From JAZDIT01 sp043804755 (GTDB lineage: Bacteria > Patescibacteriota > Minisyncoccia > Minisyncoccales > JAQTPW01), in NCBI GenBank assembly GCA_043804755.1, contig JAZDIT010000021.1, forward strand, positions 1 through 28,890: a DNA stretch of 28,890 bases, written 5' to 3'. Made by a program: the position numbers and the translations under genes. The notes below the pieces were generated by a model. It did no database searches and was not told the DNA's origin. It saw nothing but the letters and a program-made list of their open reading frames with translations. Within the stretch, counting starts at the first letter, position 1. Every line of letters starts with the position of its first letter. Of this stretch, positions 6,587 to 15,035 are shown one piece after another.

Positions 6587-9013
6587 CTATACTACAATGT
6601 TTATTAATTTTCCGGGAACGAAAATGACTTTTTTGATGTTCTTACCTTCTATCCACTTTTTAATCTTTTCCCTCGAAATTGCAAGCTCGCGGGCTTGTTC
6701 TTCGGTAATATCCGAATCAGTTTTTAATATTTCACGGACCTTGCCGTTAATCTGGATTATCAGATTCGCCGTCTTTTCTTTGATAAACTTGGAATCATAT
6801 TTTGGCCATTTTTGTTTGTGGATACTTTCTTTGCTGCCTATTTGCTGCCATAATTCCTCGGTTAGATGCGGAGCAAACGGAGATAGGAGCAACAATAATG
6901 TTCTAAAATTATTTTCGGCAAGGTTGCATCCGCTTTCTGACATTTTATTTGTAAAAATCATAAGGGCCGAGATCGCCGTATTATACCGGAGATTTTCCAA
7001 ATCCTCCGTAACTTTTTTTATCGTCCGATTGACAAAAATTTCCAAGTCCGGATTTACTTTTCCTTTTACAGTTTTTTCTTTTAATCCCCAGACTTTCTCC
7101 AAAAATCTTTTTATTCCCATGATTCCTTTATCCTGCCAATCTCCTCCTTGTTCAAACGGCCCCAAAAACATTAGATAAGTCCTGAGGGTATCCGCTCCGA
7201 ATTCTTTGTAATATTCGTCAGGATTGACTACGTTTCCCTTCGATTTTGACATTTTGGCGCCACTCTTTGTGAGTAAGCCGTGAGCTCTGAATTTTTCAAA
7301 AGGTTCTTCAAAATCGACAAAGCCCAAATCCTTCAAAACCATCGTAACAAAACGGCTGTACATCAAATGTAATACGGCATGTTCTTGTCCGCCTATATAC
7401 ATATCTACGGGCAACCACTTTTTGGTAATTTTTTTATCAAGCGGCTTTTTCTTAAAATCGGTTGACGGATATCTCAGAAAATACCATGAAGAATCCAAAA
7501 AAGTATCCGAAACATCGGTTTCCCTTTTGGCCGGTCCTTTGCATTTCGGACAATCCGTCTCCACGAAATTTTTAATGGATGTCAACGGAGATTTTCCTGT
7601 ACCCTCGGGCCTGAAATCTTTTACGTAAGGCAATTCCACCGGTAAATCCTTTTCCGGAACGGGAACTGTTCCGCATTTTTCACAATAAATAATCGGAATA
7701 GGAGAGCCCCAATATCTCTGACGGGAAATCAGCCAGTCGCGCAATTTATAATAAACCGATTTTTGGGCCAGATTTTTCGCACCTATCCATTCTACGATTT
7801 TTTCTCTCGCTGCACCGGAATCCATGCCGTCGAATCTTCCGGAATTTACCAGTATGCCTTCTCCTTCATAGGCCATGCCGAACGAACCGTCGGGATTTAT
7901 GCATCCCCGCCCGGATTCCGGCCTAATCACTTCTATCATCGGCAGATTATATCTTTTGGCAAATTCGAAATCCCTCTGGTCATGACAAGGTACCGCCATC
8001 ACGGCTCCGGTACCGTAGTGGAATAAGACATAGTCGGCGACCCAAATGGAAATTTCTCTTTGGTTTCCGGAATTTATGGCTTTGATCCCCCCCAACTCAA
8101 CACCCGTTTTCTCTTTAATTTCACTGATCCTTTCAATCTCTGTTTTCTTCCTTGATTCTTTTATGTAATTATTAACCGACGCAAAATTCTGAATTTTAGA
8201 TTCCAAACTTTTGATAATCGGGTGTTCCGGTGCGACGACAAAATAAGTACATCCGAAAAGAGTATCCGCGCGCGTTGTAAAAACAGGCACGCTCAATTCC
8301 GAATCTTTAATTTTAAATTCTATCGTCGCTCCCTCGGATTTACCTATCCAGTTTTTCTGGGTAATTTTGGTTTTTTCGGACCAATCGATGACTTCAAGAT
8401 TTTTTAATAACCTTTCGGCATATTTCGTGATGCCGAAAAACCATTGTTCGTTCTCCTGCTGAATGACCTGAGAATCGCATCTTTCGCATTTGCCCCCTAT
8501 CACCTGTTCATCGGCCAAAACCGTTTTGCAGGAAGGACACCAGTCAACCGGCGCCTTTTTTCTGTAAGCCAAACCCGCCTTGAACAACTGAATAAACAGC
8601 CACTGCGTCCATTTGTAATATTCAGGACGGGAAGTATCCACTTCGTACCGCCAGTCAAAGAGGCACCCGAGATTCTTTAATTGCAAACGGAAATTATCGG
8701 TATTTTTTTTAGTCAAAATCTTCGGGTGAATTCCCTTTTTAATGGCGAAATTTTCAGAGTGAATTCCAAAAGCATCAAACCCGATTGGTTCGAAAACATC
8801 TTTTCCCTGCATTCTCCTGAAGCGGCCGTGAATATCGGAGCCGGTAAATGCGTAAACATTACCAACATGGAGTCCTTCGGCGGAAGGATAAGGGAACATC
8901 ATCAGATTATAGTAGGGATTTTTGGCCTTTCCCAAATTCGTCTGAAAGGTCCCGTTTTTTTCCCAAAACTTGCGCCACTTCGTTTCTATCTTTTGAGAGT
9001 TGTATTTTTCCAT
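6587..9013 (-). CDS. leuS: Leucyl-tRNA synthetase
   Basis: Charges tRNA-Leu. I use ATG at 9013 (MEKYNSQKIETKWRKFW, 808 aa), the usual bacterial LeuRS N-terminus, rather than the 15-residue upstream extension from 9058. The class I signature reads HVGN (residues 49-52), with Asn in place of the second His. A zinc-like CPSCKTVLADEQVIGGKCERC segment follows. The large CP1 editing domain includes TTRADTLFG and GTGAVMAVPCHDQRD. KMSKSKGN is near residue 590. The Arg/Leu-rich anticodon domain ends in the C-terminal KTANLIIQINGKVRE domain typical of bacterial LeuRS. It lies downstream of a terminator, so it probably has its own promoter in 9014-9043. Repeat copy 1 begins 12 nt beyond its stop. Confidence 0.96.
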   Translation of the reverse strand: MEKYNSQKIETKWRKFWEKNGTFQTNLGKAKNPYYNLMMFPYPSAEGLHVGNVYAFTGSDIHGRFRRMQGKDVFEPIGFDAFGIHSENFAIKKGIHPKILTKKNTDNFRLQLKNLGCLFDWRYEVDTSRPEYYKWTQWLFIQLFKAGLAYRKKAPVDWCPSCKTVLADEQVIGGKCERCDSQVIQQENEQWFFGITKYAERLLKNLEVIDWSEKTKITQKNWIGKSEGATIEFKIKDSELSVPVFTTRADTLFGCTYFVVAPEHPIIKSLESKIQNFASVNNYIKESRKKTEIERISEIKEKTGVELGGIKAINSGNQREISIWVADYVLFHYGTGAVMAVPCHDQRDFEFAKRYNLPMIEVIRPESGRGCINPDGSFGMAYEGEGILVNSGRFDGMDSGAAREKIVEWIGAKNLAQKSVYYKLRDWLISRQRYWGSPIPIIYCEKCGTVPVPEKDLPVELPYVKDFRPEGTGKSPLTSIKNFVETDCPKCKGPAKRETDVSDTFLDSSWYFLRYPSTDFKKKPLDKKITKKWLPVDMYIGGQEHAVLHLMYSRFVTMVLKDLGFVDFEEPFEKFRAHGLLTKSGAKMSKSKGNVVNPDEYYKEFGADTLRTYLMFLGPFEQGGDWQDKGIMGIKRFLEKVWGLKEKTVKGKVNPDLEIFVNRTIKKVTEDLENLRYNTAISALMIFTNKMSESGCNLAENNFRTLLLLLSPFAPHLTEELWQQIGSKESIHKQKWPKYDSKFIKEKTANLIIQINGKVREILKTDSDITEEQARELAISREKIKKWIEGKNIKKVIFVPGKLINIVV

Positions 9014-9043
9014 AATGGAGAAAAGTATTCTTAAATTTAACAC

Positions 9044-9067
9044 AAAAAATCGGCTCATTCAAGCCGA
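9044..9067 (-). terminator. Rho-independent terminator after the ATPase gene
   Basis: On the minus strand the stem TCGGCT/AGCCGA with a 6-nt loop is followed by TTTTTT. It lies 24 nt beyond the stop of the ATPase gene at 9091 and ends the metG-DUF475-tatD-ATPase run before leuS. Confidence 0.75.
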
Positions 9068-9090
9068 AACTTTTATTTGGAATTTTGCCT

Positions 9091-9636
9091 TTAATTTATT
9101 TCTTTTAATATTCTCTTTACTCTTTTTTCTGCTGGTTCAATCGGAATATATGATATATTATACCCTAAACTTTTGTAGCCTTCCTCTAAAAACTTATCTA
9201 ATTTTTTAATAGTCCCACCATTCTCAGTCCTGGCATAATCTCGTTCAATCGGAAGCTGCTCTAAAAAGAATATTTTTCTGTATTTATTTTGGCAAAATTT
9301 TAAAACTGCTTTTGTATCTAGGCGGCAGATTCTATAGTAAGCAATGCTATCGGGAATCGCTCTGTCAAAAAATACTGTTTTGTTCCGCGGAGCAGATTTT
9401 TCTATTTCAATTTTAATTTTTAGAACTTTCTTTTGGAATTCGGCTTCACTTTTTCTAATTTCTTTTAATTTTTTGCCTTTTTTCTTCGCTTTGTCGATTA
9501 AAATCCTTGCCGCTTCGGGATATGTGATATAACCTATTTTTTTTAACGCTTCCAAAATTGTTGTTTTCCCAGAAGAAGGACCTCCCGTAACAACATACCA
9601 ATCCAAAATCTTAGATCTTGAATAGTTCTTTTGCAT
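9091..9636 (-). CDS. P-loop AAA-type ATPase/kinase-like protein
   Basis: A 181-aa protein with a Walker A motif GGPSSGKTT at residues 18-26. After it come the TYPEAARILI helix and a Walker B-like VFFDRAIPDSIAYY around residues 88-101. ERDYARTENGG probably supplies the lid arginines. This is the pattern of the AAA_28 family of predicted ATPases, which resemble nucleoside-phosphate kinases and NadR-type kinases; the substrate cannot be read from sequence. The start ATG lies 26 nt inside the end of tatD, and a terminator follows. Coupling to tatD suggests nucleotide or nucleic-acid metabolism, but that is inference. Confidence 0.85.
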   Translation of the reverse strand: MQKNYSRSKILDWYVVTGGPSSGKTTILEALKKIGYITYPEAARILIDKAKKKGKKLKEIRKSEAEFQKKVLKIKIEIEKSAPRNKTVFFDRAIPDSIAYYRICRLDTKAVLKFCQNKYRKIFFLEQLPIERDYARTENGGTIKKLDKFLEEGYKSLGYNISYIPIEPAEKRVKRILKEIN

Positions 9637-10450
9637 TTTTGGTAGTTATATCGCTTATTTCTTTGTGGCTTAAATTCTTAAGCTGTGCAATCTTTTCTAC
9701 AATGTATTCCACGTACATAGGTTCATTCCGCCCTGCCATAGGCGGCGGAGTAAGGTATGGGCAGTCGGTTTCAACCACAATTTTTTCCAAAGGGGTTTTT
9801 TCTATTACTTCGTCCAAATTCAATTTGAAAATTATTCCATTAAGCCCCAGATACAAACCCATATCCATATATTTTCGCGCCTGCTCCCAATTTCCCGTAA
9901 AACAATGTATGACTCCCTTTATTCCCTTTTTTCCTTTTAGAATTTCTATCAATTCTTCGTGAGCCATGCGGCAGTGAAAAATTATCGGCAAGTCCAATTC
10001 TTTTGCCAAATCCAGCTCTTTCAAAAGAATCTCCTTTTGCAGATTCTTAAATGTCTCTGTTTTTATTTTTGTTTTTGGCTTGTAATAATAATCCAGTCCG
10101 ATCTCGCCTATCGCAACTACTTTTGATTTGGCTTGCCCTGAACCGAGTCGAAGAGCCAGTTCTTTATATCTCGTGGAATCAAATTCTTCCTCTTTCGTAT
10201 TGAACGCCGTTTCTTCTTCATCCATTTTCACCTTAAAAATTCCGCTTACCAAGTGAATGGGATGCAGACCTATCGCGGCATATACACCTTCCTGATATTT
10301 TTCCGCAAACTCCACCGCCCTCTTGCTGGTATCATATTGAGAACCCACATTTATCATCCAGACATTGTCATCCAAAGACCTCCGTATGACTTTGTCGGCG
10401 TCATCTTTATAGGCGTTGAAATTTACATGAGCATGAGTGTCTATCAGCAT
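9611..10450 (-). CDS. tatD: TatD-family metal-dependent deoxyribonuclease
   Basis: A 279-aa TIM-barrel hydrolase of the TatD family, known for 3'-5' exonuclease activity on DNA and RNA. Metal ligands are all visible: DTHAHVNF (His6, His8), GEIGLDYYY (Glu), FHCRMAHEE, IHCFTGNW, and ETDCPYLTPPP with the last Asp. One stretch near residue 104 (LRLGSGQAKS), just before KVVAIGEIGLDYY, is longer than in ordinary TatD proteins. It is encoded by a short sequence that resembles dispersed repeats of environmental genomes. It begins 3 nt after the DUF475 gene and its tail overlaps the ATPase gene. Confidence 0.94.
   Translation of the reverse strand: MLIDTHAHVNFNAYKDDADKVIRRSLDDNVWMINVGSQYDTSKRAVEFAEKYQEGVYAAIGLHPIHLVSGIFKVKMDEEETAFNTKEEEFDSTRYKELALRLGSGQAKSKVVAIGEIGLDYYYKPKTKIKTETFKNLQKEILLKELDLAKELDLPIIFHCRMAHEELIEILKGKKGIKGVIHCFTGNWEQARKYMDMGLYLGLNGIIFKLNLDEVIEKTPLEKIVVETDCPYLTPPPMAGRNEPMYVEYIVEKIAQLKNLSHKEISDITTKNAKELFKI
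10131..10153. repeat. Candidate short dispersed repeat inserted in frame in tatD
   Basis: About 23 nt, read on the minus strand as CTTCGACTCGGTTCAG followed by GGCAAGC, encode the extra LRLGSGQA residues of TatD. I recall closely similar CTTCGACTC-type repeats scattered in metagenomic genomes, but only one copy is present in this window. The repeat status is therefore from memory, not shown here. Confidence 0.4.
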
Positions 10451-10453
10451 AAT

Positions 10454-11395
10454 TTATTTTCTGATTTCTTCCAAAGACAAGCCGTCCTTTTTCAATAACT
10501 GATGGGATTTCCAAAAAGTTAATCCTACAAGACCGATTGTGGCTATCGTAGGAAGATACTCCGGGATACTGATTCCGAAACTTTTAAGGATTATGAAAAA
10601 GCCCAGAAAGCCGATTGATGTCATGGCTCCGTTTTTAAGCCATTTATATTTCGCAACCCGGTCTATTCCTTTAATGGTCAATTCTCTCACCACAATAGCT
10701 CCTATGCCGTTTCCTATGAAGATCAAAAGGATATTGGTGGTAAATGCGAAAGCTCCGATTACTCCGTCAAAACTGAAAGAAGCATCCAATACCTCAAGGT
10801 ACATTAACTTCGAAAAATTGCTGAGATTAGTCGTTTGATTCTGGAGCATCTCTTCTTGTTTTGCCGCCTGTTCCCTGAAACCGTACATGATAAAAAACAC
10901 CGCGTTTCCGATGGCCGCAGACAGCATCAGGTAAAAATCCGGTTTTGCCAGATACAAAAGAGTCGTCAAAAGTATTGCACAAAGAGCAAAAAACCAAACT
11001 CCGTGCCGTGGCTTTATTAATTTATCGGGAACAAAATAAGGATCTTTCTTTTCCAAAAAAAGCCAATGAAGATAAACAAGAACCAAAAAAACTCCGGCAC
11101 CGATAAGGATTATTCCTTTTCTTTCTTCAATAAGCTGAGCGATTTCCGGTGAAGTATGGAAAATAGAACGCAAGACTCCCAATAATCCGATTTCTGGAAC
11201 GGATAGCCAAACGATAACCAAAGGGATCAATCCGCGGATTATGAATACGGCGGTAAGAATTCCCCAAAATAAAAAGATCTTCCGCCATTTTGCGCTCATT
11301 GTTTTTAAAACATGAGCATTGACAATGGCGTTATCAATACTGCTTATAACCTCAAAAACTATCAGCCCTAAAATAGCTATTATGGATGAAAGCAT
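10454..11395 (-). CDS. DUF475 / TerC-related integral membrane protein
   Basis: A 313-aa polytopic membrane protein with about eight hydrophobic segments. Two acidic transmembrane motifs mark the DUF475/TerC group: FEVISSIDNAIVNA near residue 14, and LEVLDASFSFDGVIGAFAFT in the second half. The conserved Asp/Glu residues in both halves suggest ion or metal handling; TerC relatives have been tied to manganese export and tellurite resistance. No substrate can be read here. Gaps are 3 nt on each side (metG upstream, tatD downstream), so it is cotranscribed with both. Confidence 0.9.
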   Translation of the reverse strand: MLSSIIAILGLIVFEVISSIDNAIVNAHVLKTMSAKWRKIFLFWGILTAVFIIRGLIPLVIVWLSVPEIGLLGVLRSIFHTSPEIAQLIEERKGIILIGAGVFLVLVYLHWLFLEKKDPYFVPDKLIKPRHGVWFFALCAILLTTLLYLAKPDFYLMLSAAIGNAVFFIMYGFREQAAKQEEMLQNQTTNLSNFSKLMYLEVLDASFSFDGVIGAFAFTTNILLIFIGNGIGAIVVRELTIKGIDRVAKYKWLKNGAMTSIGFLGFFIILKSFGISIPEYLPTIATIGLVGLTFWKSHQLLKKDGLSLEEIRK

Positions 11396-11398
11396 AAT

Positions 11399-12823
11399 TT
11401 AGATCCTCGGGAATAATGATTTACCCTTCAGGCTTCTCAATTGTCCGAAAATTTCCTCGGAAGTTTCGGGCAATAATGGTTTTAATAATCCGGCTATTTC
11501 GGAAATCGCTATTAATAAGTTGTCTATCACCTCCCGTTGAGATCCTTTCGCCTCCCAAGGACGCTCTTTTTCAATATACTCGTCGCAATAGCTTATTAAA
11601 TCCCAAATCAATACCAGCGAATCGTTAAATTTGAATTTTTCCAAAGCAAGGTTGCAATCCTTGTGCGTTTTTTGGATTTTCTCGCTGAACTTTTTATTCA
11701 GTTTGCTTTCTTTTACACCAATCTCTCCGGCGATTTTAACAACGCGGGCAACAAGATTGCCCAAACCTCCGGCCAAGTCCGCATTATATCTTTCTTTGAA
11801 TTTTTCAAAAGTGAAATCTCCGTCTTCCGTCGGGGGAATTTCTCTCAATAAGTAATATCTGACTGCATCCGCTCCGTATTTATTGACTAATTCGAACGGG
11901 TCGATAACGTTTCCCAGAGATTTAGACATTTTTTGACCGTTTGAAGTTATAAATCCATGGACAAAAATGTTCTTTGGCAATTTCAAACCCAGAGATAAAA
12001 GCATACCAAGCCAAATAGTGGAATGAAATCTTAAAATATCCTTGCCTAAAAAATGGATATCGACCGGCCAAAATTTCTTGAAATTTTCTCCGTCAGGATA
12101 ATTTAGGGCTGAAATGTAATTCACCAGAGCGTCCGCCCAGACGTAAATCGTATGTGAATCGTCGTTTGGCACAGGTATGCCCCATTCCAAATCCTTTCTC
12201 GGACGCGAAAAACTGACATCTTCCAATCCCTGTCCGACAAAATTCAGCATCTCATTTTTTCTTTCCTCGGGAATTATTCTGACTTCGTCTTTTCTCAGGA
12301 TTTCTTCTATTTGTTTCGAATATTTCGATAATCGGAAAAAATAATTTTCTTCTTTTATGATTTCCGGCTCTTTCAAATGAACTTTGCATTTTCTCTCCAC
12401 CAGATCCTTTTTTGTTATAAAAGCTTCGCATCCGACGCAATAAAGCCCTTCGTATTCTTTCTTATAGATATCTCCTTTTTCTATCAGTTTCATCCAGACC
12501 TTCTGTACCACCGGCCAATGGCGGGCCTGATCGGTAGTTCTTATAAAATCATCGTTTGAAAGGTTAAGAGTTTTAGTCAGCAACCCGAATCTTTTCGAAA
12601 TCTCATCTGTAAATTCCTTGGGCTCTTTCCCGACATTCTCTGCGGCCCGCGAAATTTTTTGTCCGTGTTCATCGGTACCGGTCAGGAAGAAAATGTCTTC
12701 TCCCAAAATCCTGTGATGACGGGCGACGACATCCGCCTGGATTGTTTCCAAAGCGAAACCTATATGCGGAGGCGCATTTGTATAAGCTATGCTTGTTGTA
12801 ACGTAGAATTTATTTTTCGGCAT
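11399..12823 (-). CDS. metG: Methionyl-tRNA synthetase
   Basis: A 474-aa MetRS, the minimal form without the C-terminal OB-fold tRNA-binding domain. The signature reads HIGF at residues 20-23 (NAPPHIGFALE), with Phe instead of the second His. FLTGTDEHGQKISRAA is standard. The zinc knuckle is CVGCEAF with C and H in RKCKVHL. KMSKSLGN is near residue 298, and the anticodon domain includes NLVARVVKIAG and ERPWEAKG. It appears to be the first gene of the block metG-DUF475-tatD-ATPase. It is divergent from the membrane gene at 12883, with a 59 bp gap where no convincing promoter was picked. Confidence 0.96.
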   Translation of the reverse strand: MPKNKFYVTTSIAYTNAPPHIGFALETIQADVVARHHRILGEDIFFLTGTDEHGQKISRAAENVGKEPKEFTDEISKRFGLLTKTLNLSNDDFIRTTDQARHWPVVQKVWMKLIEKGDIYKKEYEGLYCVGCEAFITKKDLVERKCKVHLKEPEIIKEENYFFRLSKYSKQIEEILRKDEVRIIPEERKNEMLNFVGQGLEDVSFSRPRKDLEWGIPVPNDDSHTIYVWADALVNYISALNYPDGENFKKFWPVDIHFLGKDILRFHSTIWLGMLLSLGLKLPKNIFVHGFITSNGQKMSKSLGNVIDPFELVNKYGADAVRYYLLREIPPTEDGDFTFEKFKERYNADLAGGLGNLVARVVKIAGEIGVKESKLNKKFSEKIQKTHKDCNLALEKFKFNDSLVLIWDLISYCDEYIEKERPWEAKGSQREVIDNLLIAISEIAGLLKPLLPETSEEIFGQLRSLKGKSLFPRI

Positions 12824-12882
12824 GTTAGAATTAGCTTCAGTTTAACGTATTTTATCACATTAAGATTTAGTTTTCATTAAAC

Positions 12883-13329
12883 ATGATATTAACTGCCCAT
12901 TTGTTGGCTGGTGCAGCCGTTGCTACAGTAATAAAAAATCCCTTTCTGGGATTATCCCTGGCGTTCCTTTCACATTATCTTTTGGATACCATATTTCATC
13001 GGGAATACAACATAGAAAATATTCTCGAAAAACGCTGGGAAAAATCCAGGACGGAATTCTTGAGTATCTTTCTCGATTTTTTCACCGGTATCTCCTTAGT
13101 CCTGCTTTTATCCAAAAATTTATCCCTGGCACTACCCGGCGCTTTCATGGCCAGTTTGCCCGATGGGTTCGCTCTTTTGTATTTTTTATTATTCCCGAAT
13201 ATTTCTTTTATTAAAATCCACAACAAACTCCACCAAAAAATTCATTTTCTGAAAAATAAAAAAATCCGCCTTTTCTGGCGGATCTCCAGCCAAATATTGG
13301 TGATATCGTTCTCTATTTATTTATTATAA
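12883..13329 (+). CDS. Small membrane protein, YdjM/DUF457-like predicted membrane hydrolase
   Basis: A 148-aa protein with about four hydrophobic segments. The start MILTAHLLAGAAVA and the later FLSHYLLDTIFH (His31, Asp35, His39) match the spacing of YdjM/DUF457-type inner-membrane proteins, which are annotated as metal-dependent hydrolases without proven activity. It is the only plus-strand gene between murA and smpB. Its last 17 nt overlap rsmI tail to tail. Codons ~128-134 encode, on the opposite strand, the rsmI terminator, so the C-terminal sequence KIRLFWRIS is constrained by both roles. Family assignment is moderate. Confidence 0.8.
   Translation: MILTAHLLAGAAVATVIKNPFLGLSLAFLSHYLLDTIFHREYNIENILEKRWEKSRTEFLSIFLDFFTGISLVLLLSKNLSLALPGAFMASLPDGFALLYFLLFPNISFIKIHNKLHQKIHFLKNKKIRLFWRISSQILVISFSIYLL
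13252..13283 (-). terminator. Rho-independent terminator of the ileS-rsmI run, inside the opposing gene
   Basis: On the minus strand the perfect stem ATCCGCC/GGCGGAT (13283-13277 and 13270-13264) with loop AGAAAA is followed by a T-rich tract of about 12 nt. It lies 30 nt beyond the rsmI stop and inside the coding sequence of the plus-strand membrane gene. Confidence 0.85.
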
Positions 13330-13984
13330 CGGTGAATTCCCCGCGCATTTCATCTTTTACTATTTTATCAATGGCATCTTTTACGAATCCTCTGTAAACG
13401 GTTTCAAATTTCTTAGTCAGTTCGCGGCAGATCACGATCTTAAATTCCGGATTGATTTTTTTCAATTCATTTATTGTTTTCATTATCCTGTAAGGCGATT
13501 CGTAAAAAATAACGGGATAAGCCGACTGGCTGATTTCTTCGAAAAATTTCCCTCTTTTCTTTTTTACCGGCGAAAATCCCAAAAACAAAAACCTCTCCAT
13601 CGGAAATCCCGAAATCGAAGCCGCCGCGGCAATGGCCGAAGGACCGGGAATCGGGATGATTTTTAATTCTTCAATCGAATCGTCGACTAATTGTTCAATT
13701 AATTTATTTCCCGGGTCTGATATTCCGGGGGTCCCGGCATCGGAAACCAAGGCCAGATTCTTGCCCTGCTTGAGCATATCGATAATTTGATTTATCTTGC
13801 TGAACTTGCTGTGCTGATGATAACTCAATACCTTGGTTTTGATATTGTAATGATCGAGTAAAACTTTGGTTTTCCTTGTGTCTTCGCACAAAATTAAATC
13901 AACGTTCCCAAGAACGTCGGTTGCGCGCAAACTTATATCGGAAAGGTTGCCGATCGGAGTCGCAACAATATATAGGTTGCTCAT
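13313..13984 (-). CDS. rsmI: 16S rRNA (cytidine(1402)-2'-O)-methyltransferase
   Basis: A 223-aa member of the tetrapyrrole-methylase-fold family. MSNLYIVATPIGNLSDIS at the N-terminus, EDTRKTKVLL, LVSDAGTPGISDPG, IPIPGPSAIAAAASISG and FYESPYRI are the RsmI signature blocks. It 2'-O-methylates C1402 of 16S rRNA in the decoding centre using SAM. E. coli RsmI is around 286 aa; the C-terminal helical extension is absent here, leaving just the catalytic core. It is the last gene of the minus-strand run, 12 nt after the AI-2E-type transporter gene. Confidence 0.95.
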   Translation of the reverse strand: MSNLYIVATPIGNLSDISLRATDVLGNVDLILCEDTRKTKVLLDHYNIKTKVLSYHQHSKFSKINQIIDMLKQGKNLALVSDAGTPGISDPGNKLIEQLVDDSIEELKIIPIPGPSAIAAAASISGFPMERFLFLGFSPVKKKRGKFFEEISQSAYPVIFYESPYRIMKTINELKKINPEFKIVICRELTKKFETVYRGFVKDAIDKIVKDEMRGEFTVIINK

Positions 13985-13996
13985 CTATTTAAAAAT

Positions 13997-15025
13997 TTAC
14001 AATACCACAACGTTTTCCTCCCTTTTTTTCTTCAGGAATTCTTTGGTAAATTCGAAAAGAATTCCGAAAAGAGGAATTGCTAAAATCGCTCCCAATGTCC
14101 CCCATAATCTTCCTCCTATGAGCAGGGCTATCAGAACCAGAACCGGGGAAAGTCCGATGATTTTTTTTGTCAAAAGCGGCGTTATTATATTTCCTTCTAT
14201 CTGCTGAATCAGAATGAAAACAGCAAGGATAAAAATAGCTTTGGCCCAAGAATCCAAAAGAGTGAATAATACGATTATCGCTCCCGCGATAAGCGGACCG
14301 ACAATGGGAATGATATTGGTCATCCCTGCCAGTAACGAAAAAGAAATTGCATATTTTACGGCAAGAATCTTGCAGGCGATGAATGTCATCAGGGCGACAA
14401 GAATGCACGATAAAACTCTCGTACCGAACCAGCCGGATACCTGTTTTTGCACCCTTTCCCAAATAGTCAGAACATTTGCTTCATATTTTTTCGGGAACAG
14501 CAGAGAAAGGGCTTTTTCGATTCCTTTCTCTTCCAGCGAAAGAAAAATCGCTATCGAAAAAATCGTGATTGTGGAAAAAATACTTCCAAAAATAGTGACC
14601 ACGGCGTTAAAAATGCTCGAAGAGGCATTAACCAGCCATTCTTCCATAGTTTTGGTAAAACTCTCGAAACTGTCAAAAGCCACAAAACCCAATTCTTTCA
14701 GCACCGGAGCCACCTTCTCGAAATACTGCGGGAAAAACTGGGTAAATTGCTGAGTTTCATAAATGAATATCGGAGCTATCGAATATATTAAAGTTCCCAC
14801 CATTCCGAAAATCACAAGATAGATTAAGACAGTACCTACAACCCGGGGAATTTTCCTCTTTGCAAGAAAATCTATTGCGGGATTGAATAAAACGGAAATG
14901 ATAAGAGAGAAAACGATTAAAATCAAAATATCCCGTATCAAATAGAGAGTATAAAAAATAAGTGCGGCGAGGGCGAATTTCAAAATCGTTCCCCAGGATA
15001 TGTCTAAAATTTTTTCTTCATTCAT
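13997..15025 (-). CDS. AI-2E family transporter-like membrane protein (PerM/YdiK family)
   Basis: A 342-aa polytopic protein with paired N-terminal hydrophobic segments (residues ~10-60), a long amphipathic middle (~85-150) and a C-terminal group of helices. The latter includes SLLAGMTNIIPIVGPLIAGAI and LSPVLVLIALLIGGRLWGTLGAILAIPLFG. The conserved N-I-I-P-x-x-G-P and the G-x-x-G-x-x-x-A-x-P ending are the family hallmarks. Members include autoinducer-2 exporters and Na+/H+ antiporters, so the substrate is open. It lies 10 nt after the M16 peptidase gene. Confidence 0.93.
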   Translation of the reverse strand: MNEEKILDISWGTILKFALAALIFYTLYLIRDILILIVFSLIISVLFNPAIDFLAKRKIPRVVGTVLIYLVIFGMVGTLIYSIAPIFIYETQQFTQFFPQYFEKVAPVLKELGFVAFDSFESFTKTMEEWLVNASSSIFNAVVTIFGSIFSTITIFSIAIFLSLEEKGIEKALSLLFPKKYEANVLTIWERVQKQVSGWFGTRVLSCILVALMTFIACKILAVKYAISFSLLAGMTNIIPIVGPLIAGAIIVLFTLLDSWAKAIFILAVFILIQQIEGNIITPLLTKKIIGLSPVLVLIALLIGGRLWGTLGAILAIPLFGILFEFTKEFLKKKREENVVVL

Positions 15026-15035
15026 TGTTTTGCAT

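Noticed and set aside
9014..9058. Longer leuS start at 9058
   Set aside because: Residues 1-15 do not resemble LeuRS, and MEKYNSQKIE is the usual beginning.
12824..12882. Promoters in the metG/membrane-gene divergent gap
   Set aside because: TAAAAT and TAAGAT -10-like boxes exist, but no matching -35 or consistent spacing was found.
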